Part shown: in pieces, positions 36,214 to 45,922 of the stretch
Layout: each line of letters opens with the position of its first letter
Position numbering within the stretch: position 1 is the first letter of the stretch
Assembly: GCA_011523735.1 (NCBI GenBank)
Contig: WTGB01000085.1
Span: 29,276 to 93,275 of the forward strand
From: Chloroflexota bacterium
GTDB taxonomy: Bacteria > Chloroflexota > Anaerolineae > Aggregatilineales > Phototrophicaceae
Length of the DNA: 64,000 bases
Direction: 5' to 3'
Translations under genes and position numbers: made by a program
Notes under the pieces: generated by a model
The model's database searches: none
What the model saw: the letters and a program-made list of their open reading frames with translations, nothing else
What the model was told of the DNA's origin: nothing

Positions 36214-38742
36214 ATGCATAAGCTTTGGCGCGCCCTGCGTCATCACCTGCCGTTCTTGATCATCATGCCGCTCGTCATCAGCGCGTTGAGCTGGCCCACT
36301 ATCATCCACGTTTTCGATCGCGAAGGCTTCTGGCTGGTGCAGGACAATATTGACTCAAATATGCTTTTTTGGGATGCCTGGTATTTCGAGCGCTTGATCA
36401 CCGGCCGAGCCGACTACTTTTTCACTGACTTGCTTTTCCATCCAAGCGGCGTGTCGCTGGCCTTCCATAATTTCAGTCTGCCGCACATGGCTACTATGGC
36501 GGTCTTGAAGACCATTTTCCCCCCGGCAAAGGCCTTCAACCTGACTTTTCTCCTGCTCACTTTCCTGAACGCGGCAGCTGGTTACATATACCTGAATTAT
36601 CTCTTCCGCGATAAATGGGTCGCGCTCTTTGGCGCGGCCGTCTTCGGCACAAGCGCTTTTATCATGGACCGTCCCGCGCACACTAACATCGCTTTCATCG
36701 CGACAATCCCTTTGTCGCTCTATTTCCTGCATCGTGGCTTGGTCGAAGGTCGCCTGCGATTTATGGTAATTGCCGGCGCGGTTATCGGCGCCACCGCCTT
36801 CATCGGGATGTACACGCTTGTCTGCCTTTTGATAATGCTGGGATTCTATTTTGCTTACTTCGCGATGACGAGGTGGCGCGATCGCGCGTTTTGGCTAAAC
36901 GGGAGCCTGCTGTTGATCGTCATGGCGGGCTTCCTGTTCCTGCGCTTCTACCCGATGCTGGCGGATCCGCAAGGGCTGTCCGGTGCCCTGTCCAAAAATG
37001 AAGGCAGAGAAATCGGCAAAGAATTGCTCGGCTACTTCGTCAACTACCATCATCCTGTTTTCCAGCCTGTTCTCGCCGCGCTCTTCCCTGGGTTGCGCCC
37101 AAGCGAGTTGGTGAATGACGGCTGGCGCAATGTCGTCTTTCTCGGTTATATTCCCTTGTTCCTGGTCGCCTTGGCATTTGCCAAAAGCGAATCTCGCCGC
37201 CGATTGCTGCCTTGGACGATTCTAGCCCTCCCGTTCCTGATCCTTCGCCTCGGCTCATCTCTGACCTTCAACACGGCGCACTACCCGGATGTCATCTTGC
37301 CGAAACATTATTTGACGGAAGCCCTTCCCCATTTATTCAAGCCGTTCTGGGCAACTGATAACTTCCATGCCGGCACGCTGTTCCCTTTCGCCGCGCTCGC
37401 CTGCTGTGGATTGACTGCGCTCTTGCAATTGATGCCAAGAAAGCGCAAACGACTCCTCATTCTGCTTTTGACGGGCTTGGTGGCGTTCGAGTATTATGTC
37501 GAACCGAAGCCCTTTGCCCTCCCACAAGGCCGGCTGGATTTCAGCGACTGGCTGCAACAGCAAGACGACCAGGAATCTATCCACCTGATCAATCTGCCGG
37601 CCGGCAGCCGCAACTCCAAAGTCTACGGCTTTTACCAGACCTATAATGGCTATCCCCATGCCGAAGGCCGGCCCACCCGCAGTCCGTCAAGCGCCTTTGA
37701 CTACTTCGAGGCTAACCTTCTGCTGCATAACTGGCGCGCTGGCAGGACTTTCAATTGCCTGCCCGGCAGCGAGGCGCATTTCAGCGCCGCCCAGACGCAA
37801 TTGCTCAATGATGGCTTCACACATATCCTGCTGCATCATGATCTCATCCATCACCAGTCGATAGCCGCCAACTTCGTCAACGTTCCAGCAGCATACAGCG
37901 ACAAATTCGTCAGCATCTTCCTCGTCGAAGACCTGGACGAAAGCTGCAATTTGTCGGCGTTCTTGAGTCCGGACGCTCTCCCGCACTTGAAATCTGTCGA
38001 AGAGGCAGTTGTTGTCCCTATGCGCGGGGCTTCGCACCTAAGCGTCCATCCCTATGCAACCGTTGTCGCGGGCAATACGCAGAATTACTCGGCAATCCTT
38101 TACGATTTGCATGGCTTCAGGCCGCTGCGGGTACAAGATATCCCAGGCGAAAACCTGGCTGACACAACGGAACAGCCCTCCGACTCTCAGATCGCGCTCG
38201 TCGCCAACGATGTCATCCTCTTCACCTACGACCCTCAGGCGACCGACCATAAACCGGCCGATACATACCGTAGCTGGATCTCACGCTTCTTCAATTCCTG
38301 CGGACGCATCGCCGATGCGGAAACCGCCGTCATCGAGGTCTTCCTGCGTCCGGATTTCCCCTGCGAGCTTGCCCTAAGCGACGCGCCACTGTCCGTCGAC
38401 TACGACAACGGCATTCAGTTAGGCAACTTGCTAGCTGCTCGAGACGGGGACGAGCTGGAACTCACCATCCTTTGGAAACGGCTGCCGTCCGAGGCGCATG
38501 CTTTCTCAGTTCAATTCTTCGATGAAAATGGCAGTAAGGCGCAAGGGCAGGACTTCGTCTTCCACCGTGAGGCGCTAGATCGATATGAGATTGATTTGTC
38601 TGGCCTGGAGCCTGGGCATTACGCCGTCAAGCTGATCGTCTACAACTACGAGACTGGCGCCAGCTTGCCCGGCGTCTTGCTCAGCAGCCAAACTCCCTTC
38701 GACCGCGAACTGGAAATCACTCGGATTCGTATGGATTCCTAG
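36214..38742 (+). CDS. Large polytopic membrane protein, GT-C glycosyltransferase-like, copy 1 (842 aa)
   Basis: Many TM helices plus soluble C-terminal domain; 842 aa uninterrupted; paralogous to next gene. Confidence 0.7.
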   Translation: MHKLWRALRHHLPFLIIMPLVISALSWPTIIHVFDREGFWLVQDNIDSNMLFWDAWYFERLITGRADYFFTDLLFHPSGVSLAFHNFSLPHMATMAVLKTIFPPAKAFNLTFLLLTFLNAAAGYIYLNYLFRDKWVALFGAAVFGTSAFIMDRPAHTNIAFIATIPLSLYFLHRGLVEGRLRFMVIAGAVIGATAFIGMYTLVCLLIMLGFYFAYFAMTRWRDRAFWLNGSLLLIVMAGFLFLRFYPMLADPQGLSGALSKNEGREIGKELLGYFVNYHHPVFQPVLAALFPGLRPSELVNDGWRNVVFLGYIPLFLVALAFAKSESRRRLLPWTILALPFLILRLGSSLTFNTAHYPDVILPKHYLTEALPHLFKPFWATDNFHAGTLFPFAALACCGLTALLQLMPRKRKRLLILLLTGLVAFEYYVEPKPFALPQGRLDFSDWLQQQDDQESIHLINLPAGSRNSKVYGFYQTYNGYPHAEGRPTRSPSSAFDYFEANLLLHNWRAGRTFNCLPGSEAHFSAAQTQLLNDGFTHILLHHDLIHHQSIAANFVNVPAAYSDKFVSIFLVEDLDESCNLSAFLSPDALPHLKSVEEAVVVPMRGASHLSVHPYATVVAGNTQNYSAILYDLHGFRPLRVQDIPGENLADTTEQPSDSQIALVANDVILFTYDPQATDHKPADTYRSWISRFFNSCGRIADAETAVIEVFLRPDFPCELALSDAPLSVDYDNGIQLGNLLAARDGDELELTILWKRLPSEAHAFSVQFFDENGSKAQGQDFVFHREALDRYEIDLSGLEPGHYAVKLIVYNYETGASLPGVLLSSQTPFDRELEITRIRMDS

Positions 38743-38797
38743 GGTGCTGGTGTTCTTTCACATTCCTTGCGGCTGTGCTAGAGTGATTCTTGGGTAG

Positions 38798-41341
38798 ATG
38801 TCGATTTCCGCAATTATCAATATGGATCAACGCTTGAAATCTATCATTCGTCTGCTTCGCGATCATCTCCATTTCCTGATCATCGTCCCCTTGCTCATCA
38901 TCGCGACGACCTGGCCCTTGGCGCAGCAAATCCTCGATGTACATTCGGTGCATAGCCCTCCAGGCGATGCCGATGTATTAATCGAGTTTTGGGACGCCTG
39001 GTACGGCAAATTGCTGCTGACGGGGAGAGCGGATTATTTTTACACTGAGCTGCTGTTTTATCCCGATGGTTTGTCGCTTGCCTTCCATCATTTAGGTCTT
39101 CCGCATGTTTTCATATTTGGCGGATTGCAGGCTGTCTTGCCGGCCGTCAACGCGTTCTTCCTCACTTATATGATTACGGTGTTTTCAAATGCCCTGGCCA
39201 GCTACATCTTTCTTCGGCAATTGTTCTTGGGCAAGTGGATTGCGCTGGCTGGCGCCGTCATTTTCAGCTTTAGTCCGTACTTTTTGCCTCACGCTCGTCA
39301 TTTAGATCAAATAACCATTTGGACGATTCCGCTCGCGCTCTATGCCTTCCATCGCGGCATTGTCGAGGAGCGCTGGCAATGGCTGTTCGCGGCCGGCTTC
39401 TTCGCAGGATTGACCGCCTTCATCATCTTGTATAACCTTGTCTGTCTTTTCATAACGATGGCTCTTTACACACTATACCTGGCTGCAACGCGATGGCGGG
39501 AACAGCGCTTCTGGTTCGGGGTGGCGCTGACGGTTTTGGTCGCGGCGTCAATTGGAATAATACGCCTCTATCCGATGATCGTCGACCCGAACTTTCTCGG
39601 CGAGGCTCTGGACAAAGGCGCCGACGCGCCTAACAGCACCGACCTGTTGGTTTTTCTAGTCAACCCGCGTCACCCTTTCACACCAACGGTATTCGATATG
39701 CTGTTTCATCGCGCGCCGCCGAAGGTACCTCCTAATGGTTATCTAGGTTTTTTGCCGCTTCTGCTAATTGTCGTCGGTCTTTTCCGTAGCGCAAATCGTC
39801 GCCTTATGGCGCCTTGGCTGATTCTGCTTGTCTTTTTCGTCGTTTTACGTCTTGGTCACGTTCTTCAAATTGACGGGCAGGTCTATTCTGATTTCCTCCT
39901 GCCAAAGTATTACTTGGATATACTCGTTCCTTGGCTCACTAAAGCATTTTGGCAGTTAACATTTCCTCAAATCGGCATCCTTCTGCCGCTCGCCGTACTC
40001 TGCTGTTACGGCTTACAGGCAATCCTGGTCCATATCCCGCGTAATTTGCGCGCCAGTGCTGTCCTCATCGTCATAACATTGCTAGCATTTGAATACTACC
40101 AGCGGCCGATTCGATCCTATCACCGGTATCAACCGCGCTATCAATGGATTGATTGGCTGGCTGTCGAACCTGGTCAGGATTCCATTCGCCTGATCAATCT
40201 GCCCATGGGACGCGACCGGTCAAAACGATACCTCTACCATCAGAGTTTGCACGGATATCCGCAAGTGGAGGGGCTGGCTTCTCGCACCCCCGGGTCCGCC
40301 TACAATTACATTGAGGGCAACCTGCTGCTTGGCGCATGGCGCGCTGGCGAGTCCATCAATTGCCTGGGGAGCAACATGGACGAATTTACCGCCGCCCACG
40401 CGCAACTAATATCTGACGGCTTCACGCATATCGTCTTGCATCGCGGATCATTTACAGACGAACATCTGGCTCAAAGCTTTGTCGACATTCCCGCTTCTTA
40501 CGCGGACGAGCAGGTCTTGATCTACAGGCTGGGAGATCTGCGCGACACTTGTGACGCCACCGCCTCGTTAAGCGAAACCTTTGCCCGATATGCGAGCATG
40601 ATCGACCGCTCCGGCGCCATCGCCCCAGATGGAGATTCGGCGATCCTCGCCATATACTCTTTCGATACAGCATCAGCCATAGCCCGCGGAGATCATTTGA
40701 CTGCCCTTAAATCTGACGCGGGTCTCCTTCGGCTTGACATTGAAGAACTGATCGAAGCTTCAAACTCGGACACTAGTCTGCGCGCCTATCATAGTTACGA
40801 TCATGTGAGATCCAAGAGCCTGCTTCTCCTTGCCTATGAGCCCAGCGCGCCGGAACAAGATCTGGCTGAACCATACCGTTCCTGGCTTTCCCGCCATTTC
40901 AATTCCTGCGGGCGGGTCGCCGACGCAGATGCTGCCGTCATCGAGGTCTTCCTGCGGCCTGGATTTCCCTGCGAGCTTGCCCTAAGCGACGCCCCGCTCG
41001 CTGTCGACTACGACGACATTCAACTCGGCAACTTGCTGGCTGCCAGAGACGGGGACAAACTCGAACTCGACATCTTGTGGAAACGTCTGCCAGCGGAGAG
41101 GCACGCCATTTCAGTTCAGTTTTTCGACCAAAACGACAACAAAGCGCAAGGGCAGGATTTCGTCTTCTACGATGCGCTAAACACTTATGAGATTGATCTA
41201 TCCGTCTTGGAGCCGGGGCATTATGCCGCCAAGCTGATCGTCTACAACTACGAGACCGGCGCCAGCGTGCCTGGCATTACCCTCGGCAGCCAAACCCGCT
41301 TCGACCGCGAACTCGAGTTCATGACTCTGACTATCGAATAG
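38798..41341 (+). CDS. Large polytopic membrane protein, GT-C glycosyltransferase-like, copy 2 (847 aa)
   Basis: Same architecture as 36214-38742: WDAWY...LLTGRADYFYTELLF...SLAFHHLGLPH; near-identical C-terminal domain. Confidence 0.7.
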   Translation: MSISAIINMDQRLKSIIRLLRDHLHFLIIVPLLIIATTWPLAQQILDVHSVHSPPGDADVLIEFWDAWYGKLLLTGRADYFYTELLFYPDGLSLAFHHLGLPHVFIFGGLQAVLPAVNAFFLTYMITVFSNALASYIFLRQLFLGKWIALAGAVIFSFSPYFLPHARHLDQITIWTIPLALYAFHRGIVEERWQWLFAAGFFAGLTAFIILYNLVCLFITMALYTLYLAATRWREQRFWFGVALTVLVAASIGIIRLYPMIVDPNFLGEALDKGADAPNSTDLLVFLVNPRHPFTPTVFDMLFHRAPPKVPPNGYLGFLPLLLIVVGLFRSANRRLMAPWLILLVFFVVLRLGHVLQIDGQVYSDFLLPKYYLDILVPWLTKAFWQLTFPQIGILLPLAVLCCYGLQAILVHIPRNLRASAVLIVITLLAFEYYQRPIRSYHRYQPRYQWIDWLAVEPGQDSIRLINLPMGRDRSKRYLYHQSLHGYPQVEGLASRTPGSAYNYIEGNLLLGAWRAGESINCLGSNMDEFTAAHAQLISDGFTHIVLHRGSFTDEHLAQSFVDIPASYADEQVLIYRLGDLRDTCDATASLSETFARYASMIDRSGAIAPDGDSAILAIYSFDTASAIARGDHLTALKSDAGLLRLDIEELIEASNSDTSLRAYHSYDHVRSKSLLLLAYEPSAPEQDLAEPYRSWLSRHFNSCGRVADADAAVIEVFLRPGFPCELALSDAPLAVDYDDIQLGNLLAARDGDKLELDILWKRLPAERHAISVQFFDQNDNKAQGQDFVFYDALNTYEIDLSVLEPGHYAAKLIVYNYETGASVPGITLGSQTRFDRELEFMTLTIE

Positions 41342-41349
41342 CGCCCGTC

Positions 41350-42096
41350 TCAGCCGAGCGCGCCTTCCCGCTGGCGCTCGCCCGCCTTCGCCACCAGCGC
41401 GTCGAACAGCGCCTGCTGGCTGGCGTCATGAGCGGCGGTCACCTCGGGATGCCATTGCACCGCGATTAACCAGGGATGCCCTGAAGTCTCGACCGCCTCA
41501 ATGATGCCGTCCTCCGCCACCGCCACGACGCGCAACCCTGGGCCCAGCGCTTTTATCGCCTGATGATGCCCCGATGATGTTGACAGCCTCGTCAGCCCCA
41601 TCACTTCGGCGATCAAGCTGTCCGCTTCAACATGCACATCCTGCATCGCCCATAAACCCGCCTCGTCGCGGTGTATGTCCTCATCGCGAATGTCCGGAAT
41701 ATGCTCGTGCAAAGTCCCGCCCGCGGCGACATTCAAGACCTGCAAGCCCCGGCAGATGCACAGCAGCGGCTTTTCCCGCTCGATCAGCAAGTGCCTGACC
41801 AGGCGCAATTCACTCTCATCGCGTTCCGCATCGACAGGCAAGATATGGGGGTTCCGGCTGTCGCCGTCGTAGTGGTCCGGATCAATATCGGTGCCACCCG
41901 TCACCACCAAGCCATCCAGCAGCGGCAAGACATGCTCCCAGGCTTCGCCCGGCGGGATTAACAGGGCGACGCCTCCCGCCCGCCGCACCGCATCCACGTA
42001 TGGCGCTGGCGTGCTGTAAAATTCTCGGTAATGCCGCGATTGGATGTAGCCCTCGCTCCGCCCGCCGCTCGTGATGCCGATCACGGGTCTGCTCAT
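41350..42096 (-). CDS. Gamma-glutamyl-gamma-aminobutyrate hydrolase family (C26), second copy in window
   Basis: MSRPVIGITSGGRSEG; LDGLVVTGGTDIDPDHY; PLLCICRGLQVLNVAAGGTLHEHIPD; IAVQWHPE. Confidence 0.9.
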   Translation of the reverse strand: MSRPVIGITSGGRSEGYIQSRHYREFYSTPAPYVDAVRRAGGVALLIPPGEAWEHVLPLLDGLVVTGGTDIDPDHYDGDSRNPHILPVDAERDESELRLVRHLLIEREKPLLCICRGLQVLNVAAGGTLHEHIPDIRDEDIHRDEAGLWAMQDVHVEADSLIAEVMGLTRLSTSSGHHQAIKALGPGLRVVAVAEDGIIEAVETSGHPWLIAVQWHPEVTAAHDASQQALFDALVAKAGERQREGALG

Positions 42097-42250
42097 CTTG
42101 CTTTCCTTCACCGCGCTAACTTCCCGCATGGGAGTCAAATATAGTCGAGCTGTCAGCGGCAAGCAAGCATGAAGGCGTCGGTCTCCGCATTCAATCATCT
42201 CTCTCTGTGCTCTCAGTAAAACCGAGTTAGTCATACAAAAAAGCGAGCCT

Positions 42251-42326
42251 TGTAGGGGCGATCAATCTGGTCGCCTGCTGCCCCAGTAACTTGTGGTTTC
42301 GGGCGACATGGTATGTCATCCCTACA
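42251..42326. repeat. Palindromic intergenic repeat family A (full copy)
   Basis: TGTAGGGGCGATCAATCTGGTCGCC...GGGCGACATGGTATGTCATCCCTACA; terminal inverted repeats TGTAGGG/CCCTACA. Confidence 0.75.
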
Positions 42327-42433
42327 GATCGTTGCCTTAGTGAAATTTGCATTACTTTATTGGTTCTACTTCTGTGTGCTCTGTGGTTAAATGTCAATGA
42401 TGTGTTGGCGCATCAAATCTACAGGACCGCTCA

Positions 42434-45169
42434 ATGATCCACCGCCTCCGCTTCTATTTTATGTACGCGCTGCGCAACATCCGCCGCGGCGGCCGCTGGA
42501 CAACGCTGGCTATCCTTTGCATCACGGCCGGCGTCGCCACCGTCGTCGCCCTGCGCTCGCTGGGCCTCGCTGTCGGCGATACCTTGACCAACAACGTCCG
42601 CATCGAGGTCAAGGGCGATCTGCTCATCCGCAATGACAGCATCTTTGGGGGCTTCGGCAGCAACGATCCTCGCGCTTTCACACCGGAAGAGTTGGAGGAA
42701 CTGCTCGCCTGGGCGGGGGCGAAAGACGCCCGAAGCTCCGCCTTCATGAGCGGACGCAATATGCAAATCACCAAAACCAACGGAGAGCAATTCGGTCGTC
42801 CCAGCTTCATCGGCAGCAACTTCATCGACCCGCAGACCTACCCGCCCACGCATACCATCCTCGCTCTTGATCCACCCGATGCGCCTCTCGCTCAGCTCTT
42901 CACCGGCGGCAACGATGTTGTCATCAGCGACAACCTCGCCGCGCAAAATGATATCAGCGTCGGCGACACGGTGCGCGTCAGCGGCACGCAAGAACCCTTC
43001 ACCGTCCGCGGCATCGTCTCAGTCGCCGAAGAAAGCAGCGTGACCAACTTCCTCAACGCCTTCTTCGGTTTCGCTTATTTTGATCTCGCCAATGCTCAGG
43101 TGGTCATCAACGAAGACTTCGCCCCCAACCGCATCGGGATCATCTTTCCCGAATCGCCTGACGAACAAGCCCTCGATCGTCTTGCCGACGAAGTCGAGGC
43201 GCTGGCGCCGGAAGCCCGCTCCACCGATATCTATGACTTCCTCGAACGCTACGAAGTCATCTCGCAGTATCTCAGCGACTTTGTCGTTGTGATGGGTCTC
43301 GGCGCCCTGCTCATTGGCGGAGTCGGCATTATGAATACCATGCTTGTCCTCGTTCGCCGGCGCACCAACGAAATCGCCGCTGTCAAAACCTTCGGCTTGC
43401 GCGGTCGCCAGGTCGCGGCGCTCTTCCTCGCCGAGGGGCTGATGCTGGGCTTCATCGGCAGCGTCATCGGCATGGTCGTCGGCATCGGCCTCAGCGTCAT
43501 CGTCAACGAATATGGCTCGGTCGCTCTCCGCCAAGCGCTCGTCTGGAAAATCTACCCGGAGGCGCTCGTCTTCGGCTTTACCCTGGGATTGGTTGTCACC
43601 GCCATTTTCGCGGTCGCCCCCATTCTGACCGCTGTCAAAGTCCGCCCAAGCATCATACTCCGCCCCAACGAAAATCACCTTGTCGCTCTGGGCATACTTC
43701 AGTCCCTCTTGCTGCTCATCTTCGTCACCATCAGCCTGGGGCTAGTCGTCGGGCATATCGTGCGTCCATCGTTCGAGTTGACCGCAAGTCGCGTCCCCGA
43801 AATTGCGGCGCAAGATGCCGAGCGCCTTAGCCCTGAGGAACGCGAAGCATTCCGGGACTCGGGACGCTTCGCATCGGTGAGCGAGGGGGGCGAGGCCTCC
43901 GCGCCATCGCCTTATCTGGTCGGCGTGATCGGCGTCACTGGCGTTTTCGTCCTCTTCGCCTTATTGATCGCCGTCCTTTGGCTCATAATCTTCCTTATCG
44001 GCAAAATTCCTTCTCTGGGCATGGTCACACTCCGCCTCGCCCAGCGCAACCTCTCCACCAATCGCCTGCGCACCGCCATCACGCTGCTCGCCCTCAGCGC
44101 CGGCATGTTCGCTCTGAGCAGCATCGCCTTCGTCGGCGAGGGCACGCGTGAGCTGCTCAACCTTCAGCTAAGCCGCACCTTCGGCGGCAACATCCTGGTA
44201 TTTCCTTTTCCTGGCTTGCCGCAGAACCTTATAAAAAGCGCCATCGACAGCGCCCTCGCCGATGTTGACGTCACTTATCGCAGCACGATTGATACTTATG
44301 AGGCAGGACTCCTCAACGTGAACGGCGCGCCCGCCCCGGAAGACAGCCAACTGGACTTTACCGTCTGGGAATCCGACAAGCCTGATATCTACAGCGGCCA
44401 GCCTTCACTCTACGCCGGGCGCATGCTCACGCTTGAAGATGCCGGGCAGCGCCTAATCGTCTTGCCCAAGGCATTGACAGACTCGCTGCAAATTGACATC
44501 GGCGACCATATTCAACTGGAAACCGCGCCCGATCTTGCACTGGAAGTCATTGGCATTGTTGATAGTACCGAGGGGGCAGGCGCCTTCGGCGGTCCGGGCG
44601 GCATTGTTCCGCCCGCAGTCTTGCCCGCCTCGCTCGCATCGGAATTCACGCTCTATGCCTTTCAAGTGCCCGCTGACGAGCTTAATCACGCTCTGGCTGA
44701 GCTTTCCTCGGTCATCTTCGCCCTGGCTATCGATGTGCAATTCATCGACGGTTTGATAAGCCGGCTGATTGACCAATTCGCCGCTATCCCTACGATCGTC
44801 GGTCTGCTCTCTCTCTTCGCCGCCGCCGTCATCATGGCGAACACCGTCGCACTCGGCACCCTGGAACGGCGCCGCCAGATCGGCATCCTCAAAGCCATCG
44901 GCCTCAAATCTCGCCGCGTCCTGCAAGTCATGTTCATCGAATCCAGCTTGATCGGCTTGCTCAGCGCGCTCATCGGCATTGGCGTCAGCGCTCTCTGTAT
45001 TAGCTTGCTATCAGCCGCCGGCGGCATCACCATCCCCCTGCCGACCGACGCCCGCCTCACCGCCATCGCCCTTTTCATCGCCGCACTCCTCATCGGCTGG
45101 ACCGCCACCTTTCTCAGCGCCCGCGTCGCCCTGCAAGAACGGGTCATGAACGTCCTCCGCTACGATTAG
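42434..45169 (+). CDS. FtsX-like ABC transporter permease (two-module, 911 aa)
   Basis: Two FtsX modules (GVGIMNTMLVLVRRRTNEIAAVKTFGLRGRQVAALFLAEGLMLGFIGSVIG; ANTVALGTLERRRQIGILKAIGLKSRRVLQVMFIESSLIGLLSALIG) with MacB-PCD-like periplasmic region. Confidence 0.92.
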   Translation: MIHRLRFYFMYALRNIRRGGRWTTLAILCITAGVATVVALRSLGLAVGDTLTNNVRIEVKGDLLIRNDSIFGGFGSNDPRAFTPEELEELLAWAGAKDARSSAFMSGRNMQITKTNGEQFGRPSFIGSNFIDPQTYPPTHTILALDPPDAPLAQLFTGGNDVVISDNLAAQNDISVGDTVRVSGTQEPFTVRGIVSVAEESSVTNFLNAFFGFAYFDLANAQVVINEDFAPNRIGIIFPESPDEQALDRLADEVEALAPEARSTDIYDFLERYEVISQYLSDFVVVMGLGALLIGGVGIMNTMLVLVRRRTNEIAAVKTFGLRGRQVAALFLAEGLMLGFIGSVIGMVVGIGLSVIVNEYGSVALRQALVWKIYPEALVFGFTLGLVVTAIFAVAPILTAVKVRPSIILRPNENHLVALGILQSLLLLIFVTISLGLVVGHIVRPSFELTASRVPEIAAQDAERLSPEEREAFRDSGRFASVSEGGEASAPSPYLVGVIGVTGVFVLFALLIAVLWLIIFLIGKIPSLGMVTLRLAQRNLSTNRLRTAITLLALSAGMFALSSIAFVGEGTRELLNLQLSRTFGGNILVFPFPGLPQNLIKSAIDSALADVDVTYRSTIDTYEAGLLNVNGAPAPEDSQLDFTVWESDKPDIYSGQPSLYAGRMLTLEDAGQRLIVLPKALTDSLQIDIGDHIQLETAPDLALEVIGIVDSTEGAGAFGGPGGIVPPAVLPASLASEFTLYAFQVPADELNHALAELSSVIFALAIDVQFIDGLISRLIDQFAAIPTIVGLLSLFAAAVIMANTVALGTLERRRQIGILKAIGLKSRRVLQVMFIESSLIGLLSALIGIGVSALCISLLSAAGGITIPLPTDARLTAIALFIAALLIGWTATFLSARVALQERVMNVLRYD

Positions 45170-45340
45170 TCCCCAGCGCCCATTTCCTGATTTCGGGTTG
45201 GGCATTCGGGTGATGCTCTCGCAATTCGCCATTGCCCGGAGCATAGCCTGATTGCCCGCTCAAAAAACCTATGCTATATTGAAATCAATCGATCGCTCAT
45301 CCTTCATTCTCACCAACACACTTATCGCAGGAGTAGTCTG

Positions 45341-45529
45341 ATGGCTCACAAACCAAGAAATCCAAGTGGACAGGGCTTGGTCGAATACGCGTTGATCCTC
45401 GTCTTGGTCGCGGTGGTCGTTATCGTAATTCTGGCGCTGCTGGGACCGGCAATCGGCAATATCTTTTCCAATATCATCAACAGCCTGAACCCGACAGCGA
45501 CTCCGACTATCACGCCTACGCCAAACTGA
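45341..45529 (+). CDS. Flp/Fap-type pilin (type IVb)
   Basis: GQGLVEYALILVLVAVVVIVILALLGPAIGNIFSNI, Flp cleavage/hydrophobic motif. Confidence 0.88.
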   Translation: MAHKPRNPSGQGLVEYALILVLVAVVVIVILALLGPAIGNIFSNIINSLNPTATPTITPTPN

Positions 45530-45553
45530 GTTTCACAAGCCCGATTCGCGATC

Positions 45554-45582
45554 GTGGGCGGTTTCCATGCCGTCCGCGTTTT
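45554..45582 (+). terminator. Terminator-like hairpin after Flp pilin gene
   Basis: GTGGGCGG-TTTCCATG-CCGTCCGC followed by GTTTT. Confidence 0.55.
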
Positions 45583-45637
45583 GTCTGCCTTGCCTTCACT
45601 CGCACTGCATTGGTCCATCTAAAATCACATTGAAATG

Positions 45638-45713
45638 TGTAGGGGCGACCAACCCGGTCGCCCGTCGTAGCGGTAGAATACGTCTTCGGGTGACTTGATA
45701 TGTCGCCCCTACA
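45638..45713. repeat. Palindromic intergenic repeat family A (best copy, perfect 12-bp terminal inverted repeat)
   Basis: TGTAGGGGCGAC...GTCGCCCCTACA; two internal palindromes (GGGCGACC-AACCC-GGTCGCCC and GGGTGAC-TTGATAT-GTCGCCC). Confidence 0.85.
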
Positions 45714-45922
45714 TATTCTCGTGTCAACAGTGCATTGTTTTACGTGCGCCAAGCTCCTGACTTGCGAGGGGCTGCGGTTAAACAAGCCGGCACAGAAGCC
45801 GTCATGCACACGATGTCGCTGGTATTGACCACCCTTGTCGCGGGCGCAATCTTATCGCCGCGCTCATAATCCGTTATACTCTCGGCGACTTTACACTGAG
45901 TTGGTCAACCGGTAGGGATAAA

